28,794 nt of DNA from positions 1-28,794 of the forward strand of contig CAYYLF010000011.1 in the NCBI GenBank assembly GCA_964472425.1, read 5' to 3'. The position numbers were made by a program, and so were the translations under genes. Within the stretch, counting starts at the first letter, position 1; each line of letters starts with the position of its first letter. The notes beneath the pieces were generated by a model. The model was not told the origin of the DNA. It searched no databases and saw only the letters and a list, made by a program, of their open reading frames with translations. Positions 23,701 to 28,794 of this stretch are shown here, in pieces. The DNA comes from RUG11867 sp964472425. GTDB taxonomy: Bacteria; Bacillota_I; Bacilli_A; RF39; UBA660.

Positions 23701-23717
23701 AACATACCTCCAAAAAA

Positions 23718-23726
23718 AGTATACCA
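23718..23726 (-). promoter_or_regulatory. Extended -10 promoter of the HD-domain gene
   Basis: On the minus strand TGG then TATACT. The -35 position is poor. It is back-to-back with the promoter at 23742-23750. Confidence 0.55.
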
Positions 23727-23741
23727 CAAAACGACTAATTA

Positions 23742-23750
23742 TGCTAAAAT
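23742..23750 (+). promoter_or_regulatory. Extended -10 promoter of the membrane protein gene
   Basis: TGC then TAAAAT (23745-23750), followed by AGGGGGAT (23755-23762) and the ATG at 23768. The leader is short. Confidence 0.55.
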
Positions 23751-23767
23751 TAAATAGGGGGATAGTT

Positions 23768-25114
23768 ATGAAGAAGAAGTCCACTATCTATTACGTTCTC
23801 GTATTTGTAAGTCTATGTATCTTGGCGGCCTTTTTTCCGCTTACCAACTCGGACATCGCTTGGTCTTTAGAAGGCCTCGACGACCTCACATCCGTCTTGA
23901 ACGTACGCGGCACTTCACTTTTCGCGACCATCCTAACTACTTTATTTATCGAATACAAAAGTCTCAGAATAATCACTTTCGCCATACTCGGCACGAGTCT
24001 TTTTGCCATCCTCAAAAACATCGTAGATGCCAAAAACCACGTTCTCATCTTCATTTCTTACTTTCTATTCTTTCTTCTCGACCGAGCAACCATCGCGACC
24101 GCATCCGTCCAAGTCCACGGATTCGCGACTTATTTAGTCGGGACGATTTGCACTTTGCTCTTTCTGAAACTGCTCATCTCTAACTCGATTACGAAAGTGA
24201 ATTATTTTGCACTCTTCTTTCTCGGTCTGATACTCTCGAACCTCGACCTACCGTTTTCGTTCACCATACTCATCTTGACCATCGCTCACATCGTGAGTAG
24301 GGAAGACCAACATGATTTTCACGGCTTCGCTCTTCTCGCTGGTGAAATTTTAGGAATCATATATGCTCTTTCACACGTCAGTTTTACTTATACGGGATTT
24401 TCCTACAATCTTCTTCACGAATTCATCCCGTCGATATGCGGAGTAAACTTCCTCGTAATGCTCGTCTTTTCGAGCCTCGTCATGATTGAAGCTATCAAAA
24501 TATTCACGAGTGGCAAGACGATACGAGCGACTCTGGCCATATTCGGTATAAGTTCTTTTCTGTTCTCATCCCTTCTTTGCACGAACGATTACTTGAACTA
24601 CATTACCTTCATCATCTATTCTGTCTCGAGCCTCTACGTTCTTTTAAACGTCACGAACTCGCGACTGTTCAAGTACAAAATCTCGGCCTATTACATCTTC
24701 AAATTCGCATACTTCCTCTTGCTTGGCGTTTTTGGCAACATAAACCCAGGCAGCACCTTATTCCTCTATACAATAGATATGCTAATCATCCTAGAACTCT
24801 ATAACCACATCCTGCCTAGAGACTTTCTTACCCCGATTTGGCTTGCCGTATTCTTGGTATTTGCTGGAGCCAACATCTACGTATACCGCGACACATCCCT
24901 AAAATACGACCAAATGAATTTCTTCCTAAAAAATAAATTGGAATGCACGACCGAACAACCGATTACCTTGCCGAGCAAATTCGCGACCGACTACTTAACG
25001 AACCATATCCCCATCGACCAAACTAGCATCCAAAACTACATAGAATACTATGGAATAGACGTCTACGACAAAGACAGAGTAATAGAAATCGAGTTACGAG
25101 AGAATAACGAATAA
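23768..25114 (+). CDS. Polytopic membrane protein of unknown function
   Basis: The product is 448 aa from the ATG at 23768 (AGGGGGAT just upstream; earlier in-frame ATGs precede the promoter). About ten membrane helices run from residue 8 to about 385. A soluble C-terminal tail of about 60 residues follows (ITLPSKFATDYLTNHI, then IQNYIEYYGIDVYDKD). An Asp-containing first loop after helix 1 (TNSDIAWSLEGLDDL) and the size recall membrane glycosyltransferase-like families such as DUF6056, but the match is weak. If that is right it would add sugar on the outer face using a lipid-linked donor. No other neighbours support this. Confidence 0.7.
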   Translation: MKKKSTIYYVLVFVSLCILAAFFPLTNSDIAWSLEGLDDLTSVLNVRGTSLFATILTTLFIEYKSLRIITFAILGTSLFAILKNIVDAKNHVLIFISYFLFFLLDRATIATASVQVHGFATYLVGTICTLLFLKLLISNSITKVNYFALFFLGLILSNLDLPFSFTILILTIAHIVSREDQHDFHGFALLAGEILGIIYALSHVSFTYTGFSYNLLHEFIPSICGVNFLVMLVFSSLVMIEAIKIFTSGKTIRATLAIFGISSFLFSSLLCTNDYLNYITFIIYSVSSLYVLLNVTNSRLFKYKISAYYIFKFAYFLLLGVFGNINPGSTLFLYTIDMLIILELYNHILPRDFLTPIWLAVFLVFAGANIYVYRDTSLKYDQMNFFLKNKLECTTEQPITLPSKFATDYLTNHIPIDQTSIQNYIEYYGIDVYDKDRVIEIELRENNE

Positions 25115-25165
25115 GATAATATAATCGAATAATCTCAACAAAAGAAGTAGGATTCAAGCATATTT

Positions 25166-25174
25166 TGATACAAT
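25166..25174 (+). promoter_or_regulatory. Extended -10 promoter of the next gene
   Basis: TGA then TACAAT (25169-25174). The -35 is not recognisable. 24 bp separate it from the ATG at 25199. Confidence 0.5.
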
Positions 25175-25198
25175 ACTCTCAAAGAAAGAAGCATACAG

Positions 25199-26098
25199 AT
25201 GAACAAAAACGAAAAAAACTATGACCTTAAACGCGAAGCAATTCTATCCCAAAAACAAATTGAACTTCATCCCGAAATAACCGCACTTTTTCCAAATCCT
25301 TTAGCCGGCCTCGCATACCGAATAGAAAAAGAAGACCCGATAGCCAACATCAAAAATTGGCTTCGTTATAGGATATGCACCAAACTACATCTCTATACGG
25401 TCGAAGAATTCGACTGCGACACGACCCCGCCAGTTCTAGACATGCTTAAACGCCTCCTTACCGTCTCTGATTCAGAAATCACAAAAATAGAAGAGAGAAG
25501 ATTTCGCTTAGAAAACGGAATAATCCTAGAAACCGACACGATGTACTCGTTTGCCACACCCTTTAACATCTTCATGAGATATCTCTTGAAGACTCGCAAA
25601 CTAGACCCGAACTTCGTCGAGGATTATATGCGCATATTCGAACTATCCAAACCTAAAGAACCGTACCGGGACCTTTACTTTCTTGCGAATATGGATGCTT
25701 GGTACGAAAAAGTCGAAGATGACCCCCAAATCGCTCGCGTATTCAGGCTCTTCGACGAATTTGCCGTTCTCACCCATACGCTCGGTAACATGACCCTCGT
25801 CCCATTGCACTACAATGTAGCTCGTTCCTCCGAATGCTGGGACGAAACACTTCTCGAACTCCAAAACATTCGCAAGCGAAGCCACGACATAAACTTCGAT
25901 TGGTACTTCGACCACTTCGACCTCTTCGCTTATGACGTTTTCTTCGAAAACGGAGTACACGCCGACTCTCGAATCGCCGAAATATACGACCGTGAATGCT
26001 TTGACATAATCGCCTCAGCATCCATAGGTCTCGAAACTCTAAACCGTAACATATGCCGCCGCGGAGAAATATTACTTCAAAAACAAAAATCCGTTTAA
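25199..26098 (+). CDS. Unknown soluble protein with a GNMTLVP motif
   Basis: The product is 299 aa. It is soluble, helical and charged, without signal or membrane segments. The most distinctive part is near residues 188-220: EFAVLTHTLGNMTLVPLHYN, then ARSSECWDETLLEL. This arrangement (aromatic, GN, TLVP, then N and a Trp) occurs in several unnamed gut Firmicutes proteins and loosely recalls the GN-x-TL-x-P phrase of DUF1524/GmrSD-type nucleases, but the His-based HNH centre is not present. I do not recognise the family. The start has only a weak purine-rich site. It has its own promoter and terminator, so it stands alone. Confidence 0.7.
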   Translation: MNKNEKNYDLKREAILSQKQIELHPEITALFPNPLAGLAYRIEKEDPIANIKNWLRYRICTKLHLYTVEEFDCDTTPPVLDMLKRLLTVSDSEITKIEERRFRLENGIILETDTMYSFATPFNIFMRYLLKTRKLDPNFVEDYMRIFELSKPKEPYRDLYFLANMDAWYEKVEDDPQIARVFRLFDEFAVLTHTLGNMTLVPLHYNVARSSECWDETLLELQNIRKRSHDINFDWYFDHFDLFAYDVFFENGVHADSRIAEIYDRECFDIIASASIGLETLNRNICRRGEILLQKQKSV

Positions 26099-26123
26099 AA
26101 ATTCCTAACCTCAAAACGAAATT

Positions 26124-26153
26124 GCTAGCATTTAAAAACGCTAGCCTTTTTTT
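26124..26153 (+). terminator. Terminator of the unknown gene
   Basis: GCTAGC (26124-26129) pairs with GCTAGC (26140-26145), extended inward through TTT/AAA, and is followed by CTTTTTTT. Confidence 0.85.
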
Positions 26154-26263
26154 GAGAATGTTCACGTACTTCCGTTATTAAAGCCCCGTCCTTAATGAAC
26201 AATTTGCATAATATAAAAGTAGGGTAAGAATAACTTTGCCGACCGAAGAAAGTTGGATTTAGT

Positions 26264-27154
26264 ATGAAAAAACTGGACAAAATTTTTAAAAATGCTCATC
26301 GACAGAAAATAGATGAGACGACCAAAATTGTGATTATGAGTGATTGTCATCGAGGAGCCGGAAATCAATACGACAACTTCATCAAAAATCGCAATATATA
26401 CGACGCGGCCTTGAACTACTACTTCAAAAACGGATTTACTTACATCGAACTTGGCGATGGCGACGAGATGTGGGAAGTCACGAATTACAAAGAAATCGTC
26501 GAAGAACACATCGAAACGTTCAAAAGTATAAAGAAATTCCACGACGCCAACCGATTGATAATGATTTATGGAAATCATGATACTGTGAAAAAAAATCCGG
26601 CCATATTGAAAAAACACTTCTCCGAATACGTCGACAAAGAAACTAAACAAAAGAAAGAACTCTTTACCGATTTGAAAGTGTACGAATCGCTCGTTTTAGA
26701 ATACGACAAATACGACATTTTCCTGATACATGGCCACCAAGCCGACTTTTTAAATAGCACCCTATGGCCTCTCGCCCGTTTCTTGGTACGTCATCTCTGG
26801 AGTCACCTCGAGCGAATAGGCATCAAAGACCCGACTAGCGCGGCCAAAAATTATCGAACAAAAAACAAAGTCGAGAAGAAACTGCAGAATTGGAGTCGCG
26901 AACACGACAAAATACTCATTGCCGGACACACCCACAGGCCCGTAATGCCATCCACAGGCAGTAGCCTCTACTTTAACGACGGAAGTTGTATCCATCCGAA
27001 CGGAATTACCTGTATCGAAATCGAAAAAGGAAACATAACCTTGGTAAAATGGAATCTCGACGTGAACGAGGACGAACAAATCGTCGTCGAAAGATATATC
27101 ATAGACGGAAATGAAACTCTCGAAAACTATTTCCAAGTCACCCGCGAAAACTAG
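26264..27154 (+). CDS. Calcineurin-like metallophosphoesterase
   Basis: The product is 296 aa. The five metal-site motifs are in order: SDCH (D27, H29), GDGDE (D65, D67), GNHD (N104, H105), IHGH (H156, H158) and GHTH (H222, H224). The fold is a two-metal phosphoesterase of the calcineurin-like group. The DxH, GDxxD, GNHD, GHxH order is shared with LpxH-like enzymes, but a Gram-positive would not need lipid A processing, so the substrate is unknown. It is cytosolic, with no signal peptide. The ribosome site before the ATG is weak. A small AACTTT/AAAGTT hairpin sits just upstream. The insertion with HLWSHLERIGIKDPTSAAKN may be a substrate cap. Confidence 0.88.
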   Translation: MKKLDKIFKNAHRQKIDETTKIVIMSDCHRGAGNQYDNFIKNRNIYDAALNYYFKNGFTYIELGDGDEMWEVTNYKEIVEEHIETFKSIKKFHDANRLIMIYGNHDTVKKNPAILKKHFSEYVDKETKQKKELFTDLKVYESLVLEYDKYDIFLIHGHQADFLNSTLWPLARFLVRHLWSHLERIGIKDPTSAAKNYRTKNKVEKKLQNWSREHDKILIAGHTHRPVMPSTGSSLYFNDGSCIHPNGITCIEIEKGNITLVKWNLDVNEDEQIVVERYIIDGNETLENYFQVTREN

Positions 27155-27226
27155 TTCGCTTCTTTAGGGCCTAGGCCGTCCCGCCATTCTCCAAACCAGA
27201 TTAATATATAACAAAGGAGGTGAACT

Positions 27227-28144
27227 ATGAAATATTTTCTCTTAGTTTTTTTAGTTATATTGCTCATCATCCTCCTCGTTTGGTATCTTCACCGCAGAAA
27301 ATGGGCTATTAGAAAAGTGAAATGTACACCCGACTGGGAAAAACTGATGTACGTAAATTCTTTTCTAAAACCTTTCGGCTTTTCGTTCGACCTCGAATGT
27401 GACATAGTCGTAACAGGTGAGGATGTATGGCAAAAAGATATGGGCTACACGGACTTCTACGACTATCATGCTCCCTTCTTCAACATGGTCATGGACGCTT
27501 TCCCACTGTACTTCGATTACGATGGAAAAAATTATCGCATCGAACTGTGGAAAGGTCAATATGGCATAACGACCGGAGCCGAAATAGGCATCTACATTCA
27601 CGACGACTCCTGTCCTAAAGGATTTTATCGAGCCGCTACCGACGATGAACAACTGAAGATGTGGTTTCAACTCGACAAAAAGTGCAACTTGTTCACGCGC
27701 TGTGACAAAACGTGGTGGCTCACCGGATTCGACGTCGGAGTATTTTCTAAACCCAAAAATTTGAAGATGACCGTCTGTATCGAATTCCCGACCTGTGAAA
27801 TGCGTATGGCCTTCGTTCGTTCTTTGGTAGAAGCAGGCTATTCCTGCTGCCAACTGAACATTCTTGGTAACACAGTTTGCTTCGAATACTGTACTCCCGG
27901 CCACTATAAGCCGAACCGCTGCCATCGTCTAATAAAATGCATTGCCCAAATGTACAATCGTATCAACTGCTGCCTATACATGCATCTAACTAGACCATTC
28001 AATAGGACACTAGATAAACTTACATACTTGAGATTCATGCTACCTTGCCTATATCGGCATGTCATTCGCATGAGTATTCCGCGAAGAAAGCAAAAGAAAA
28101 AAATCAAGGCAAATAAAAAACGATATTCTATGAAAAAATCTTAA
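27227..28144 (+). CDS. DUF4474 membrane-anchored protein
   Basis: The product is 305 aa. A single N-terminal membrane helix (about residues 3-22) is followed by the DUF4474 domain. Key parts are FLKPFGFSFDLECDIVV, FYDYHAPFFNMVMDAFPLYF and KNYRIELWKGQYGITTGAEI, then IGIYIHDD. The C-terminus is basic, with a run of Lys and Arg (RRKQKKKIKANKKRYSMKK). It is rich in cysteine, with about a dozen residues. The function of the family is unknown. It is preceded by a perfect AAAGGAGGTG site at 27213-27222, about 5 nt from the ATG. Confidence 0.85.
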   Translation: MKYFLLVFLVILLIILLVWYLHRRKWAIRKVKCTPDWEKLMYVNSFLKPFGFSFDLECDIVVTGEDVWQKDMGYTDFYDYHAPFFNMVMDAFPLYFDYDGKNYRIELWKGQYGITTGAEIGIYIHDDSCPKGFYRAATDDEQLKMWFQLDKKCNLFTRCDKTWWLTGFDVGVFSKPKNLKMTVCIEFPTCEMRMAFVRSLVEAGYSCCQLNILGNTVCFEYCTPGHYKPNRCHRLIKCIAQMYNRINCCLYMHLTRPFNRTLDKLTYLRFMLPCLYRHVIRMSIPRRKQKKKIKANKKRYSMKKS

Positions 28145-28149
28145 GAATT

Positions 28150-28185
28150 GAAAAGAGACCTCTAATCTTTTAGAAGTCTCTTTTC
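28150..28185. terminator. Bidirectional terminator at the DUF4474/permease junction
   Basis: GAAAAGAGAC (28150-28159) and GTCTCTTTTC (28176-28185) with an inner TCTAA/TTAGA stem. The permease remnant's TAG (28162-28164) is inside the hairpin. Confidence 0.85.
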
Positions 28186-28344
28186 GATTAACCCTATAAT
28201 CTCGTACAATATGAAGGAAATTATGATGAGCACGACTATGCCCGACAACACCAAATTCAAATTGAATAGCCGAGTACCATATATGATTAGATATCCTACA
28301 CCTTTCTTGCTGACCAAGAACTCTCCCATGATGACTCCGACTAA
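28162..28344 (-). pseudogene. C-terminal remnant of an ABC transporter permease (SsuC/TauC-like)
   Basis: On the minus strand a frame of about 60 residues ends at TAG (28162-28164). It reads VGVIMGEFLVSKKGVGYLII, then YGTRLFNLNLVLSGIVVLII, then SFILYEIIGLIEKRLLKD. This is the typical end of a permease of the nitrate/taurine/sulfonate class, whose EAA-type loop and last helices are present. At 28345-28347 a stop interrupts the frame and the expected upstream part is absent, so the gene is cut by a junction near 28342. The sequence beyond has different, AT-rich composition. Confidence 0.75.
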
Positions 28345-28400
28345 TTATGTATGGAGAGAAAAATTTAACTATTAAAAGCATTTATTCATAGCCATTAATT

Positions 28401-28409
28401 TGGTATAAT
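28401..28409 (+). promoter_or_regulatory. Extended -10 promoter of the RhuM fragment
   Basis: TGG then TATAAT (28404-28409), with a weak TTTATT 17 bp upstream. Confidence 0.6.
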
Positions 28410-28456
28410 ATAATTACTATTTTTTATTTGATTTGAAAAGAAAGGGGAGGTTTGTT

Positions 28457-28777
28457 TTGAATAATTTAGAAGTTATTAGTAGTACAGAAGAGTTTTTAGT
28501 TTTTAAAACGCAAGAACGAGAAAAAGGAATTGCTGTTAGATATGAGAATGAAAATCTATGGATGACACAAAAAGCTATGGCTGAGTTATTTGATGTTAAT
28601 GTTCCAGCGATTAACAAACACTTAAATAATATCTATGATGAAGGAGAACTCAATAGAGAGTCAACTATTTCCAAAATGGAAACAGTTCAACAAGAAGGAA
28701 ATCGTAATGTAAAAAGGAATGTTGAATTTTACAATTTAGGGGGATTTTCAAAAATAAAAGTCAGAACTTTTAGTTAA
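28457..28777 (+). pseudogene. RhuM-family N-terminal fragment
   Basis: 106 residues from the TTG at 28457, with AGGGGAGG 6 nt upstream. The N-terminal domain is clear: VRYENENLWMTQKAMAELFD, then VNVPAINKHLNNIYDEGEL and RNVKRNVEFYNL. These match the start of virulence-type RhuM proteins, which are normally about 300 aa. After VEFYNL the family continues with an isoleucine-rich, GYRVNS-type block, but here it reads GGFSKIKVRTFS and stops, so the gene is truncated or frameshifted. AT content is higher than in the envelope genes. GGAG at 28783-28788 suggests another gene starting at or beyond the right edge. Confidence 0.65.
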
Positions 28778-28794
28778 GATATGGAGTGATAATA

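Noticed and set aside
26232..26254. AACTTT/AAAGTT hairpin before the metallophosphoesterase as a riboswitch
   Set aside because: Only 6 bp, no conserved ligand-binding motif, and near-random probability.
27168..27177. Perfect palindrome GGCCTAGGCC upstream of the DUF4474 gene
   Set aside because: Ten bases is expected by chance at this scale. There is no T-run, and no known operator matches.

Overview
The window is dense bacterial DNA of moderately low GC. It carries standard Bacillota signals: strong purine-rich Shine-Dalgarno sites, sigma-A type promoters (often with an extended TGn -10), short U-tailed hairpin terminators, GTG and TTG starts, and normal use of TGA as stop. Gene content (LemA plus DUF2207, RDD, YugP-type zinc protease, tmcAL, YihY, CmpB-like membrane protein, DUF4474, dNTPase-type HD protein, collagen-like surface protein) suggests a gut-type Bacillota, perhaps a Bacilli/Erysipelotrichia-like lineage. 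That placement is an inference from family content, not a proven assignment.

Layout. 1-834: tail of an unknown gene and a collagen-like surface protein on the minus strand. 988-9378: envelope block on the plus strand, with an OatA-type acyltransferase carrying two SGNH-like domains, an LRR plus transglutaminase-like protein, LemA, a DUF2207 membrane protein, an RDD protein and a zinc protease. 9404-10498: tmcAL (minus). 10584-11246: CmpB-like membrane protein. 11337-15688: accessory-looking patch around htpG. It holds a Panacea-domain antitoxin with a putative toxin, a 33-bp tandem repeat, htpG under a CIRCE operator, a promoter/36-nt repeat/terminator unit that looks like a small RNA gene, and a DUF3990 (ADP-ribosyltransferase-fold) protein with an overlapping partner. 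15771-17926: ATP-grasp plus GT4 glycosyltransferase, translationally coupled. 18044-18895: ankyrin protein. 19042-22393: three-gene operon of a small membrane protein, a two-binding-domain receptor with a degenerate GGDEF domain, and YihY. 22579-23700: HD dNTPase-like protein (minus), divergent from a polytopic membrane protein. 25199-28144: an unknown protein, a metallophosphoesterase and a DUF4474 protein. 28162-28794: a junction where the 3' end of an ABC permease abuts an AT-rich segment with a truncated RhuM-type gene.

How it fits together. Most genes act at the cell envelope: wall O-acetylation, glycan building, membrane proteins and surface display. The most unusual part is the htpG neighbourhood. 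The chaperone gene sits between two predicted toxin-antitoxin-type modules, each paired with a short tandem-repeat array that has its own promoter-like and terminator-like signals. The array at 14526-14640 has the order promoter, 5' hairpin, three 36-nt repeats, terminator, predicted toxin. This superficially resembles type III toxin-antitoxin RNA loci and is the best candidate here for an undescribed system. A second recurring feature is that many stop codons lie inside the terminator hairpin.
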